Below are positions 1 to 7,789 of a stretch of 16,948 nucleotides of DNA, one piece after another. Location: positions 1 to 16,948 of the forward strand of contig JAGTUY010000154.1 of NCBI GenBank assembly GCA_018224455.1, written 5' to 3'. The notes below the pieces were generated by a model. It was given only the letters and a program-made list of their open reading frames with translations, was not told where the DNA came from and made no database searches. How positions within the stretch are numbered: the stretch's first letter is position 1; the number at the start of each line of letters is the position of its first letter. The translations under genes were made by a program, and so were the position numbers. This stretch comes from Desulfosarcina sp. Lineage in GTDB: Bacteria; Desulfobacterota; Desulfobacteria; Desulfobacterales; Desulfosarcinaceae.

Positions 1-1
1 A

Positions 2-499
2 GTCGCCTGGATAGATATTGCTCGTCAGAAGCAGCCCGATTTAAAACTTCAGGCAAAATTCTATGCCCGGGTGGAAGCGGAGAGCCTTTTTTTTGGTGTT
101 CACGTCCCCGCGCCCGATCCGTCCGGAACCGAAAAGAGCGACTGGCAAGCATTGATGGCGTGGTTGGACAGGCCGGAAAACGATTCCTGGCTCAATAAAC
201 AATGCACGTCGCACGACCTGTATCTGTGTGATCTGAGCAATCAGGGGTTCAGCGGGAAACTGGAAGCCAAAAAAGATAAATGGGTGAATTGTCTTCCGGA
301 TAAAAAGGATGCGCCGGTTAAATCCTTGAGTGCTTTTTTAACGGGTGCCGGCAAGTCTGGCACCATCGATCTGCGCATCGAAAAGCAGATGGAAAAAGGA
401 GCCGCCATTGACAAAAAGCAAACCATCGCCAGTGATATGGCGACTCTCTTTGAAAACCTCATGCCGGTTTATGCCGGTGCGGCTGAACGCAGCGCCTGA
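2..499 (+). CDS. Hypothetical protein, C-terminal part (cut by window start)
   Basis: The reading frame is open from the first complete codon at position 2 to a TGA at 497-499, giving at least 165 residues. It runs in without a stop upstream of the GTG at 71, so that GTG is probably internal and the true start lies outside the window. The protein is soluble-looking, charged and lysine-rich. It has no signal peptide, membrane segment or motif in the visible part that I can assign. Three cysteines lie in the middle section (Lys-Gln-Cys, Leu-Cys-Asp and Asn-Cys-Leu contexts). It ends in Ala-Glu-Arg-Ser-Ala. It converges on the dpp operon with about 41 bp between stops, so it is unlikely to be functionally tied to it. 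I do not recognise the family and give no function. That it is coding is supported by the long open frame and balanced amino-acid composition. Confidence 0.7.
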   Translation, partial: VAWIDIARQKQPDLKLQAKFYARVEAESLFFGVHVPAPDPSGTEKSDWQALMAWLDRPENDSWLNKQCTSHDLYLCDLSNQGFSGKLEAKKDKWVNCLPDKKDAPVKSLSAFLTGAGKSGTIDLRIEKQMEKGAAIDKKQTIASDMATLFENLMPVYAGAAERSA

Positions 500-502
500 C
501 AG

Positions 503-517
503 CCCAGCGAAAGCGGG
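503..517 (+). terminator. Small GNRA-capped hairpin after the first gene (weak terminator candidate)
   Basis: CCC-A-GC / GAAA / GC-GGG forms a short stem with one bulged A and a stable GAAA tetraloop, only a few bases after the stop at 499. No T-run follows on the + strand, so intrinsic termination in that direction is doubtful. It may be only a 3'-end stabilising hairpin. Confidence 0.25.
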
Positions 518-522
518 TCTAT

Positions 523-558
523 AAAAACTGCCGGCCGGCGTCAACCGCCTTTTTCGGC
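523..558 (-). terminator. Candidate rho-independent terminator of the dpp operon
   Basis: Read on the minus strand, the last codons and stop of dppF form nested complementary segments: an outer GCCG pairs with a CGGC and an inner GGCG with a CGCC around the loop GTTGA. They are followed by AG and five Ts (the A-run at 523-527). The stem is interrupted and overlaps the coding end, so it is a candidate rather than a textbook terminator. The position, directly behind the last gene of a five-gene operon, supports it. Confidence 0.42.
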
Positions 559-1530
559 AATCGATTCCGCATGGTGGCAGGCCACCTGCCGATCATGAAG
601 AAGCCGAAGGCCGGGCTGCTGCCGGGTGCAGATGTCAGTCATATGGGGACAGCGTTTGTGGAAGGTGCACCCGGGTGGGGGGTTGAGGGGTGAGGGGAGT
701 TCTCCTTTAAGGATTGCGCGGATTTTTCGTGCCGATTTGTCAACCCTGGGTGTGGACGCGAGAAGCGCCCGGGTATAGGGGTGAAGCGGTTGCTCGAAGA
801 TGGCCTCCTTTTCGCCCTGTTCCACGGGTCGCCCCAAGTACATGACCATCAGGTCGTCGGCGATATGGCGTACAACGCTCAGGTCGTGGGAGATGAACAG
901 GTAGGCCAGGTTCAGTTCATCCTGAAGGTCCATGAGCAGGTTGAGGGCCTGGGCCTGGACCGACACATCCAGGGCGGAGACCGGTTCGTCTGCCACCAAC
1001 AAGGCCGGGTTGAGCATCAGGGCCCGGGCGATGGCGATGCGCTGGCGCTGACCGCCGGAGAACATGTGCGGGTAGCGCGAGTATTGCTCCCGGCTCAAGC
1101 CTACTTTGGCCATGATGGCCAGGGCCCGCTCCTGCCTCTGGAAAGCGTTCAAGTCGGTGTTAATCTTCAGCGGCTCTTCCAGGATGGCGCCCACTTTTTT
1201 GCGGGGATTGAGCGAACCATACGGATCTTGGAAAACGATCTGGACGTGCCTCCTCAATTTTTTTCGGGTGGCTTTGTCCTTGGCGTCACCGTCAATGCCG
1301 TTAATTTCGAATTGCCCGGCCGTGGGTCGTTCGATCATGGTGACCAAGCGGGCCAGGGTGGACTTCCCGCAGCCTGATTCGCCGACGACGGCCAGGGTTT
1401 TTCCCTTGTTGATGGAAAAGGAGACGCCGTCCAGAGCCTTTAATGTCATGGCCTTCCGAAAGAACCCGCCCTTTTTAACCCGGTAGTATCGCGCAAGATT
1501 CCGTGCGCGGATCACCTCACCGTTATTCAT
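541..1530 (-). CDS. dppF: Dipeptide ABC transporter, ATP-binding protein DppF
   Basis: One of the two cytoplasmic ATPases that drive peptide import through DppBC. From the chosen start the protein has 329 residues. Walker A GESGCGKST is at 50-58, the Q-loop Gln is near 101, the signature FSGGQ is at 157-161, Walker B LLVADE at 177-182 and the switch His near 215. The C-terminal oligopeptide/dipeptide-transporter extension follows (HPYTRALL, then four cysteines at 288, 294, 301 and 318). The frame extends upstream to 1566, but I chose the ATG at 1530-1528. It forms an ATGA overlap with the dppD stop and is followed by a natural ABC N-terminus (xxIxARNLxRYY), whereas the longer version would read 36 bp back into dppD. 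It is the last gene of dppABCDF and is translationally coupled to dppD. Assignment as DppF rather than OppF rests on operon order and the DppA-type binding protein. Confidence 0.93.
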   Translation of the reverse strand: MNNGEVIRARNLARYYRVKKGGFFRKAMTLKALDGVSFSINKGKTLAVVGESGCGKSTLARLVTMIERPTAGQFEINGIDGDAKDKATRKKLRRHVQIVFQDPYGSLNPRKKVGAILEEPLKINTDLNAFQRQERALAIMAKVGLSREQYSRYPHMFSGGQRQRIAIARALMLNPALLVADEPVSALDVSVQAQALNLLMDLQDELNLAYLFISHDLSVVRHIADDLMVMYLGRPVEQGEKEAIFEQPLHPYTRALLASTPRVDKSARKIRAILKGELPSPLNPPPGCTFHKRCPHMTDICTRQQPGLRLLHDRQVACHHAESIAEKGG

Positions 1531-2492
1531 TGCTGGGGAACTCCATTGACAAGTGGAAAATGGCATCGCACTGCGCCCATGCCGTCGGCGCGCAGCAAGG
1601 GCCGTTCATTGGTGCACCTTTTTTGGGCAAACCGGCAACGGGGGTGGAACAAGCACCCGTCGATCCGGTCATACTTTCCCGGAACCACACCGGGAATGGT
1701 CGGCAGCCGTTGCATACCCGGGCTTCTTTCGGGGAGCGCATCCAGAAGGGCTGAGGTGTAAGGGTGGCGCGGTGAGGAGAAAATCTCGTCCACCGGATGC
1801 TTTTCCACCACCTGTCCTGCATACATGACCACTACCTGCCGCACTGTTTCGGCCACGACCGCCATGTCGTGAGTGATCAGGATCAGGGCCATCTGTTTTT
1901 GCCGTTGAAGATCCAACAGAAGCTGGAGGATCTGGGCCTGGATGGTTACGTCCAGAGCCGTGGTGGGCTCGTCGGCGATCAGCAGCCTTGGGTTGCAGGC
2001 AATGGACATGGCGATCATCACCCGCTGGTTCATGCCGCCGGAAAGCTGATGCGGAAAACTGTTCAAGCGCTGTTCGGGTGCCGGAATGCCCACCTGATCC
2101 AGCAGTTCGATGGTGCGCTGCCGTCGCTGGGAACGGGTGCCGCCGGTGTGTACAGCCAGGGTTTCCGATATCTGATACCCCACGGTGAAGCAGGGATTGA
2201 GGCTGGTCATGGGTTCCTGGAAGATCATGGCGATATCTTTGCCGATGAGGCTGCGCCGCTTCTTGGCAGACATGTCCAGGATATCGTGATTGTTGAATTG
2301 GAGCTTTTTAGCCGAGATGATGCCGGGGTAGGGGATCAGTCCCATCAGGGCCAGTTGGGTGACGCTTTTGCCTGAGCCGGATTCACCCACCACGCCCACT
2401 ACCTGGCCTTCATCCAAGGTGAGGTCTACGTCGTCAACGGCCTTAAAGCCTGAGAAGTCAACCGAAAGGTGCTTTATTTCCAATAGTGTCAT
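1527..2492 (-). CDS. dppD: Dipeptide ABC transporter, ATP-binding protein DppD
   Basis: The second importer ATPase, 321 residues, partner of DppF in the nucleotide-binding dimer on the cytoplasmic face of DppBC. Visible motifs are Walker A GESGSGKS at 36-43, Q-loop Gln near 92, signature LSGGM at 150-154 (Met where Gln is usual, common in DppD/OppD), Walker B LLIADE at 170-175 and switch His near 208. The C-terminal peptide-transporter extension contains HPYTSALL and cysteines at 280, 286, 293 and 310. Their CX5CX6CX16C spacing is identical to that in DppF. The ATG at 2492 shares its A with the TGA of dppC (TGATG), and the gene's own stop overlaps the dppF start, so translation is coupled on both sides. 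Length and motifs are normal for the family and nothing is missing. Confidence 0.93.
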   Translation of the reverse strand: MTLLEIKHLSVDFSGFKAVDDVDLTLDEGQVVGVVGESGSGKSVTQLALMGLIPYPGIISAKKLQFNNHDILDMSAKKRRSLIGKDIAMIFQEPMTSLNPCFTVGYQISETLAVHTGGTRSQRRQRTIELLDQVGIPAPEQRLNSFPHQLSGGMNQRVMIAMSIACNPRLLIADEPTTALDVTIQAQILQLLLDLQRQKQMALILITHDMAVVAETVRQVVVMYAGQVVEKHPVDEIFSSPRHPYTSALLDALPERSPGMQRLPTIPGVVPGKYDRIDGCLFHPRCRFAQKRCTNERPLLRADGMGAVRCHFPLVNGVPQQ

Positions 2493-3400
2493 CAGCGTTT
2501 CAACTTGGGGTCCAGGGCGTCCCGGAGGCCGTCGCCGGCCAGGTTAAAGGCCAATACGGTGAAAAGAATCGCCAGACCTGGAAAGGTGACCACCCACCAC
2601 GCCCGCTGAACGAACTGAAGGGCGTTGGCCAGCATGGCCCCCCATTCCGGTATGGGCGGCTGGGCGCCCATGCCCAGAAAACCCAGTGCGGCGGCATCCA
2701 GAATGGCTGTGGAAAATCCCAGCGTGGCCTGGACGATAAGCGGCGCCATGCAGTTGGGCAGAATGACGAGGAACATCAGCCGGAAGGGACCGGCCCCGCA
2801 GACGCGGGAGGCGGTGACGTAGTCTTTGGTCTTTTCGGTGAGTGCCGATGCCCGGGTGAGCCGCACATAGTGGGGCAGTACCACGATGGCGATGGCCAGG
2901 ATGGCGTTCTGAAGGCTCGGACCCAGGATGGTGACGATGGCCATGGCCAGCAGTAAACTGGGCAGGGCCAGCATGATGTCCATCAGCCGCATGACCATGG
3001 TCTCGAAATACCCGCCGATATAGCCCGAGGTGATGCCCAGCAGAATCCCGGCCGCCAGAGAGAGGGTGACCACCAGCACGCCCACGAACAGGCTCAGTCG
3101 GGCCCCATGGATCAGCCGCGAGAGCATGTCCCGCCCCACATCATCGGTGCCCAGCGGATAGGTCCATGTGCCGCCATCCTGCCATGCAGGCGGGGTCAGA
3201 ATCGCATCGCGATACTGTTCAAAGGGACTGTGGGGCGCAATGACGTCGGCAAAGATGGCCACCAGGGAGATGAAGAGGATGAAATAGAACCCCACCACCG
3301 CCCCCTTGTTTTCATTGAAGTATTGCCAGAACTCGATCAGCGGGTGGGGCGGCGCCTGGGCGGCCTGGGTGGAATAGTCAGTGATGGCGGTGGCAGACAT
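2492..3400 (-). CDS. dppC: Dipeptide ABC transporter permease DppC
   Basis: Inner-membrane permease of 302 residues that pairs with DppB to form the peptide channel. The N-terminus has a short cytoplasmic tail (about 30 residues), then the OppC_N-type first membrane span (GAVVGFYFILFISLVAIFADVI region). Four to five further spans follow in the BPD_transp_1 domain. The conserved EAA-type coupling loop is seen around YVTASRVCGAGPFRLMF, followed by a Leu-Pro-Asn, and it contacts the ATPases. The segment LGFLGMGAQPPIPEWG near residue 240-255 is typical of DppC. Start: ATG at 3400-3398, preceded by TAGGAATCGATC; the TAG of dppB lies within this Shine-Dalgarno-like stretch, so spacing from dppB is only 9 bp. 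The stop overlaps dppD by one base. A normal, intact family member. Confidence 0.93.
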   Translation of the reverse strand: MSATAITDYSTQAAQAPPHPLIEFWQYFNENKGAVVGFYFILFISLVAIFADVIAPHSPFEQYRDAILTPPAWQDGGTWTYPLGTDDVGRDMLSRLIHGARLSLFVGVLVVTLSLAAGILLGITSGYIGGYFETMVMRLMDIMLALPSLLLAMAIVTILGPSLQNAILAIAIVVLPHYVRLTRASALTEKTKDYVTASRVCGAGPFRLMFLVILPNCMAPLIVQATLGFSTAILDAAALGFLGMGAQPPIPEWGAMLANALQFVQRAWWVVTFPGLAILFTVLAFNLAGDGLRDALDPKLKR

Positions 3401-3409
3401 GATCGATTC

Positions 3410-4420
3410 CTATCGGTTGTGCCGGATGCGCGGATTGATGATGCCGTACATGATGTCGACGAGCATGTTGACCAGAATGATCAGTGATGCAATCAGCAGA
3501 ATTCCTCCCTGAACCGACGGGTAGTCACGCCGGCGGATAGATTCCACGATCCATTTGCCCACACCGGGCCAGGCAAAAATGGTTTCGGTCAAGATAGCGC
3601 CGGCCAGCAGTACCCCGGTCTGAAGGCCGATGATGGTAATTACCGGGATCAGGGCGTTGCGCAGGGCGTGGATCAGGGTCACGCGCCATGGGGCCAGGCC
3701 CTTGGCCCGGGCGGTTCTGACATAGTCTTCCTGGAGCACCTCGAGCATGGAGGAGCGGGTCATACGCGCGATGACAGCCAGTGGAATGGTGCCCAACACG
3801 ATAGACGGCAGGATCAGGTGGCTCAAGGCTGAAATGAAGGCACCTTTTTCGTCGGATCGCAGGGCGTCGATGAGCATGAACCCCGTGTCCGCGTCAATCC
3901 AGTACAGGGCGGAGATGCGCCCGGATACCGGAGTCCAGCCCAGGTTCACGGAAAAGAACAGGATCAGCAGCAGCCCCCACCAAAAGATGGGCATCGAGTA
4001 CCCGGTGAGGGATACCCCCATCACCGTGTGGTCGAACACCGATCCGCGCTTTACCCCGGCGATGACCCCGGCCGGCAGTCCCAAGACGACGGCAAAAAAC
4101 ATGGCGAACAGGGACAGCTCGACGGTGGCCGGAAACAGGGTCATAAACTCAGCGAAGACCGGTTTTTTGGTGACGATCGATTTCCCCAGGTCGCCATGAA
4201 AGATTCCCTTGACATATTTGGCATATTGGACCGTCAGGGGCTGGTCCAGGCCTAGCTGCGCTTTCAGTCTGGCATGGCGCTGGGGGTCGATGCCCCGTTC
4301 GCCGGCCATGAGCATCACCGGATCGCCGGGGATCAGATGGATCAGAGAAAAGGTGAGCAGGGTCACGCCGATAAAGGCGGGTACCACCATTGCCAGTCGT
4401 CTGGTTAGAAAACGGATCAT
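3410..4420 (-). CDS. dppB: Dipeptide ABC transporter permease DppB
   Basis: Inner-membrane permease of 336 residues. The N-terminus (FLTRRLAMVVPAFIGVTLLTF, then HLIPGDP) is the hallmark of DppB/OppB-type proteins and fixes the start at 4420. Further spans lie around 100-125, 140-160, 200-225, 255-285 and 300-325. The EAA-like loop is EDYVRTARAKGLAPWRVTLI, where the ATPases dock. The usual length of the family is about 310-340, so it is complete. An oddity is the lack of a recognisable Shine-Dalgarno sequence: the bases just before the ATG are a run of five Cs. An 84-bp gap containing a perfect inverted repeat separates it from dppA, unlike the overlapping junctions downstream. This suggests that dppB-F are made at a lower level than dppA, as expected for a binding protein that outnumbers its permease. 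Confidence 0.93.
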   Translation of the reverse strand: MIRFLTRRLAMVVPAFIGVTLLTFSLIHLIPGDPVMLMAGERGIDPQRHARLKAQLGLDQPLTVQYAKYVKGIFHGDLGKSIVTKKPVFAEFMTLFPATVELSLFAMFFAVVLGLPAGVIAGVKRGSVFDHTVMGVSLTGYSMPIFWWGLLLILFFSVNLGWTPVSGRISALYWIDADTGFMLIDALRSDEKGAFISALSHLILPSIVLGTIPLAVIARMTRSSMLEVLQEDYVRTARAKGLAPWRVTLIHALRNALIPVITIIGLQTGVLLAGAILTETIFAWPGVGKWIVESIRRRDYPSVQGGILLIASLIILVNMLVDIMYGIINPRIRHNR

Positions 4421-4438
4421 GGGGGAATTCGTTTGCCG

Positions 4439-4497
4439 AAAAAAGTGAAGCGTTCACAGGTTCAGGGTTGTCATTTGAACATCTGAACCTGTGAACG
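4439..4497 (-). terminator. Intercistronic hairpin plus T-run between dppA and dppB (attenuator or mRNA-end hairpin)
   Basis: The arms CGTTCACAGGTTCAG (4451-4465) and CTGAACCTGTGAACG (4483-4497) are perfect 15-bp reverse complements with a 17-nt loop. On the minus strand the hairpin starts 7 nt after the dppA stop and is followed, six bases later, by six Ts (4444-4439). This fits a leaky terminator or an RNA-stabilising hairpin that keeps dppA message above dppBCDF. The function is inferred; the structure is read directly. Confidence 0.65.
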
Positions 4498-4504
4498 GTT
4501 AGGT

Positions 4505-6100
4505 TTACTGGATGTCTACGCCGTAGAACACAAATCCGCCAAACGGATCGATTTTAAAGTCCTTGACCTCTTTTCTCACCGGAACGAAGACCACGGAATG
4601 GGCGATGGTGACCCAGGGGGCCTGATCTTTGAAAACCATCTGGGCCTCTTCATACAGCCGGGTGCGTTCGGCTACGTCGGCGGTTACTTTGGCTTTCTGG
4701 ATCAGATCCTCGAAGGGCTGGTAGCACCAGCGGGCCCGGTTGGCGGACCCCACGGCGTCGCAGCCCAGCAGGACGGACAGGAAGTTGTCCGGATCGCCGT
4801 TGTCACCGGTCCAGCCTAGCAATACGGTCTGATGTTCACCCTCTTTGGAGCGTTTGAGGTATTCTCCCCATTCGTAAGTGACGATCTGGGCCTTCACGCC
4901 CACCTTTGCCCAGTCCGCCTGGATAATTTCCGCCATGCGCCGGGCGTTGGGGTTGTATGGCCGCTGAACCGGCATGGCCCAGATGTCGGTTTCGAAACCG
5001 TTGGGAAAACCCGCATCGACCAACATCTTCTTGGCGGCTGCCGGATCGTAATCGTAGTCTTTTACCGCATCGTTATAGGACCAGATGGTGGGTGGGATGG
5101 GATTTTTGGCGATCTTGCCGGCGCCCTGGAAGACGGCATCGATGATGGCCTGCTTGTTGATGGCCAGGCTCAGCGCCCTTCTAACATCCACATTGTCAAA
5201 GGGCTTCTTTTCCGTGTTGAATCCCAGGTAGCCGACGTTCAAGCCTTCTTTCTCCAGCAATTGAATGTCTTTGTCCGTGGCCATCTGGGCCAGGTCGGCC
5301 GGGTTGGGGTAGGGCATGACGTGGCACTCGCCGGCCTTCAGTTTGGCATAGCGCACCGATGCATCCGGGGTGATGGAAAATACCAGCTTGTCGATGGCTG
5401 CTTTGCCGCCCCAGTATTCGGGATGGGCGATGTAGCGGATGGTGGAGTCTTTCTGATACTGAACCAGAACGAAGGGACCGGTGCCGACCGGATCCTGGTC
5501 ATTGAGGTCCGGGGTGCCGGCTTGCATCATTTTATCGGCATACTCGGCGCTGTGAATGGAGGCAAAGTCCATTCCCATGTTGGCGATAAAGGGTGCCTCG
5601 GGGCGCGTGAGGTGAAAGACGACGGTATAATCGTCCTTTTTTTCGATGCGTTCGATAAGCTTGTCCATGCTCATCCCGGTGAAGTATTCGTAGCTTCCGC
5701 CGGAGATCTTATGATAGGGATGGTTGGGGTCTAACTGGCGGTAAAAGGACCACAAGACGTCTTCGGCGTTGAAGTCACGGGAAGGGGTGAAGTTCTTCTT
5801 GGTGTGGAATTTCACGCCTTTGCGCAGGGAAAAGGTGTAGGTCCGGCCATCATCGGAGACCTCCCATTTTTCGGCCAGACCGGGGATGATCGTGGTGGTG
5901 CCCCGCTCGAACAGCACCAGCCGGTCAAAAATGGCCCGTGAAGAGGCGTCGAAGGTGGTGCCGGACGTGTATAAGGCCGGGGTGAAGCCCTCGGGGCTGC
6001 CTTCCGAGCAGTAGACACAGGTTGTGGCATAGGCGCTGGAAGCTGCGAAAAGCAGTGCCAGCGCGACAAATACCGCTGTAAATCCTTTTCGATATCTCAT
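4505..6100 (-). CDS. dppA: Periplasmic dipeptide-binding protein DppA (SBP_bac_5 family)
   Basis: Periplasmic substrate-binding protein of 531 residues that delivers di/tripeptides to DppBC. A clear Sec signal peptide is present: MRYRK, a hydrophobic core to about residue 20, then cleavage after AYA at 25, leaving a mature Thr-Thr-Cys-Val-Tyr-Cys-Ser-Glu-Gly start. The mature N-terminus (YCSEGSPEGF, TSGTTFDASS, then IPGLAEKWEVSDDGRTYTFSL) closely matches the E. coli DppA pattern as I remember it. KISGGSYEYFTGM further on is also DppA-like. The cleavage site leaves no lipobox, so it is soluble rather than a lipoprotein. The start is ATG at 6100-6098, just after a strong AGGAGGAGGAG Shine-Dalgarno tract (6114-6104). 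First gene of the operon. The exact ligand range (dipeptides, tripeptides, or haem/5-ALA as reported for some DppA proteins) cannot be read from sequence. Confidence 0.94.
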   Translation of the reverse strand: MRYRKGFTAVFVALALLFAASSAYATTCVYCSEGSPEGFTPALYTSGTTFDASSRAIFDRLVLFERGTTTIIPGLAEKWEVSDDGRTYTFSLRKGVKFHTKKNFTPSRDFNAEDVLWSFYRQLDPNHPYHKISGGSYEYFTGMSMDKLIERIEKKDDYTVVFHLTRPEAPFIANMGMDFASIHSAEYADKMMQAGTPDLNDQDPVGTGPFVLVQYQKDSTIRYIAHPEYWGGKAAIDKLVFSITPDASVRYAKLKAGECHVMPYPNPADLAQMATDKDIQLLEKEGLNVGYLGFNTEKKPFDNVDVRRALSLAINKQAIIDAVFQGAGKIAKNPIPPTIWSYNDAVKDYDYDPAAAKKMLVDAGFPNGFETDIWAMPVQRPYNPNARRMAEIIQADWAKVGVKAQIVTYEWGEYLKRSKEGEHQTVLLGWTGDNGDPDNFLSVLLGCDAVGSANRARWCYQPFEDLIQKAKVTADVAERTRLYEEAQMVFKDQAPWVTIAHSVVFVPVRKEVKDFKIDPFGGFVFYGVDIQ

Positions 6101-6186
6101 TGACTCCTCCTCCTGGGTTGCGGATTGATGGGTTAGTCCTGCTTTTTACGGGCGAAACGATCGGGTTGCATGCGGGGAACGATAAG

Positions 6187-6215
6187 AATATACACGAGGT
6201 GCAACGGCGCCGCAA
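6187..6215 (-). promoter_or_regulatory. Candidate sigma-70-type promoter of the dpp operon
   Basis: On the minus strand TTGCGG (6215-6210) and TATATT (6192-6187) are separated by 17 bp, a good -35/-10 pair. Transcription from it would begin near 6180 and give a leader of about 80 nt before dppA. There is no other comparable pair in the 200-bp divergent gap. Confidence 0.45.
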
Positions 6216-6301
6216 CGGTTTTCACATGCCAGGTTGTTCTCAACAAACCATCTTATGGCTGGCGCCGGTAAGGGTGGCTCAACACAAAGGAGGCTGCATG
6301 C

Positions 6302-7693
6302 ATGTTTTCTGCTGATCTATACACCCACAGGCGTCAGTGCCTAAAAGCGGATGTCCACTCCGGATTGATCCTGTTTTTGGGCAATCGACCCAGTCCGATC
6401 AACGCTTTGGATAACTGCTATTTTTTTCGCCAGGACAGCTCATTTTTGTATTTCTGGGGCATCGACCTGCCGAACCTGGCCGCTGCGATCGACGTAGAGG
6501 CGGGCGTGGACACGGTGTTCGGCGACGATCGGTCGCTGGATGACGTGATCTGGAGCGGCCCGCAACCCGCTTTGCTGGAGCGATGCCGGGGCATCGGCGT
6601 TGACCGGTGTGCGTCTTCAAGTCAATTGTCTGCGGTTGTCGCTGCGGCAATCAAGGGACGACGGCCGATTCATTTTCTGCCGCCATACCGCATGGATCAT
6701 ACGATGCAAGTGGCCGAGCTTTGCGCCATGGATCCTTCGGCCGTTGCCGGCAATACGTCAACAACGCTCGTCCGCTCAGTGATCCGCCAGCGTTCGGTGA
6801 AAAACGAAGCGGAACTGGCTCAAATCGAGGCGGCGTTGGTGATCAATGCCGACATGCAGACCACCGCCATGCGCATGGCCACACCGGAGCGATACGAGCG
6901 TGAGGTGGTGGGCGCAATAGAGGGCCTCGCTTACGGACGGTCAGGCAGAAAACCACCGTTCAGGACCATTTTTTCAATCCACGGCCAGACGCTGCACAAC
7001 CATTGCCATGACAACTTGATGCAGGCTGGCCGCCTGGCGATCTGCGATTGCGGCGCGGAATCGCCAATGGGCTACGCCAGCGATACGACCCGCACCATTC
7101 CGGTGGGCGGCCGGTTTACCCGTCGTCAAAAGGAGATATACGAGGTGGTGCTGGGTATGCAGGCGGATGCGCTGGCGGCCATGAAGCCCGGTATCCCATT
7201 TAAGGAGGTTCACCAGATCGCTGCCCGACGGCTCTCGTCGGACTTCAACGACCTCGGGTTGATGCGCGGGAACGTGGACCGAGCCGTCCAGACCGGGGCC
7301 TATGCCCTTTTCTTCCCCCATGGCCTGGGGCATATGCTGGGCCTGGATGTGCACGACATGGAATGCCTCGGAGAAGACGAGGTGGGATACACGGACGATA
7401 TCCGTCGGGACAGCCGCTTCGGCATCAATCGCCTTCGGTTGGCCAAACCGCTGGCGCCGGATTTTGTGGTGACCGTGGAGCCGGGAATTTACTTCATTCC
7501 CCAGCTGATCCAACAATGGCGAGGCGAAAACCGATTTTCCGATCTGATCGATTACGGCAGACTGGAATCGTATCTGGATTTTGGCGGGGTTCGTATCGAA
7601 GATGACGTGCGGGTCACTTCAACCGGTGCAACGGTTCTGGGACCCGCTATTCCAAAGACGGTGGCGGCTGTTGAATCCTGCTGCAGGGCCTGA
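6302..7693 (+). CDS. M24-family Xaa-Pro aminopeptidase (aminopeptidase P type)
   Basis: Cytoplasmic metallopeptidase, 463 residues, expected to remove an N-terminal residue before proline (X-Pro peptides). The first ~170 residues resemble the aminopeptidase P N-terminal domain (RRQCLKADVHSGLILFLGN, then YFFRQDSSFLYFWGID). The pita-bread domain carries all five metal ligands of the M24 family: Asp near 249 (CDCGAE), Asp near 261 (ASDTTRT), His near 340 (PHGLGHMLGLDVHD), Glu near 393 (VTVEPGIYF) and Glu near 433 (VRIEDDVRV). It should therefore bind a dinuclear metal site and be active. Start: ATG 6302, eight bases after AAAGGAGG; an earlier out-of-frame ATG lies at 6298. No signal peptide. It is divergent from dppA, with a 201-bp shared upstream region. 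Co-location with a dipeptide importer suggests use of imported proline peptides. Prolidase is a possible alternative, but the N-terminal domain favours aminopeptidase P. Confidence 0.9.
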   Translation: MFSADLYTHRRQCLKADVHSGLILFLGNRPSPINALDNCYFFRQDSSFLYFWGIDLPNLAAAIDVEAGVDTVFGDDRSLDDVIWSGPQPALLERCRGIGVDRCASSSQLSAVVAAAIKGRRPIHFLPPYRMDHTMQVAELCAMDPSAVAGNTSTTLVRSVIRQRSVKNEAELAQIEAALVINADMQTTAMRMATPERYEREVVGAIEGLAYGRSGRKPPFRTIFSIHGQTLHNHCHDNLMQAGRLAICDCGAESPMGYASDTTRTIPVGGRFTRRQKEIYEVVLGMQADALAAMKPGIPFKEVHQIAARRLSSDFNDLGLMRGNVDRAVQTGAYALFFPHGLGHMLGLDVHDMECLGEDEVGYTDDIRRDSRFGINRLRLAKPLAPDFVVTVEPGIYFIPQLIQQWRGENRFSDLIDYGRLESYLDFGGVRIEDDVRVTSTGATVLGPAIPKTVAAVESCCRA

Positions 7694-7763
7694 GACTGCC
7701 GTGACGGGAGGCAACTGGATCAATTTTTTGGGTCATGATTCAGACGGACGGCATAGGTCTTGC

Positions 7764-7789
7764 CGGCAAGATTCATTGGCAAGATTAGG
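7764..7789 (+). repeat. Tandem 13-bp direct repeat (operator-like), with a third copy at 7850-7862
   Basis: CGGCAAGATTCAT (7764-7776) is followed directly by TGGCAAGATTAGG (7777-7789), sharing GGCAAGATT in register at 13-bp spacing. A near copy, CGGCAAAATTCAT, lies at 7850-7862 and differs from the first at one base. The tandem pair ends exactly where a TTGACA hexamer begins, the position an activator site would take. The binding factor is unknown. Confidence 0.5.

Noticed and set aside
71..499. GTG at 71 as the start of the first gene
   Set aside because: The frame is open upstream to the window edge with protein-like sequence and no ribosome-binding site before 71, so the gene is more likely cut by the window.
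781..1377. 198-codon open frame on the + strand opposite dppF
   Set aside because: It is a shadow of the ATPase gene, whose Walker A, signature and Walker B motifs are all on the other strand.
1531..1566. Longer N-terminus for dppF starting at 1566
   Set aside because: It would overlap dppD by 40 bp and add residues unlike the family. The ATG at 1530 gives an ATGA overlap and a natural N-terminus.
4832..5734. 300-codon open frame on the + strand opposite dppA
   Set aside because: It lies wholly antisense to a clear dppA with a signal peptide and family motifs. It has a Gly/Val/Asp-rich shadow composition, as expected in GC-rich DNA.
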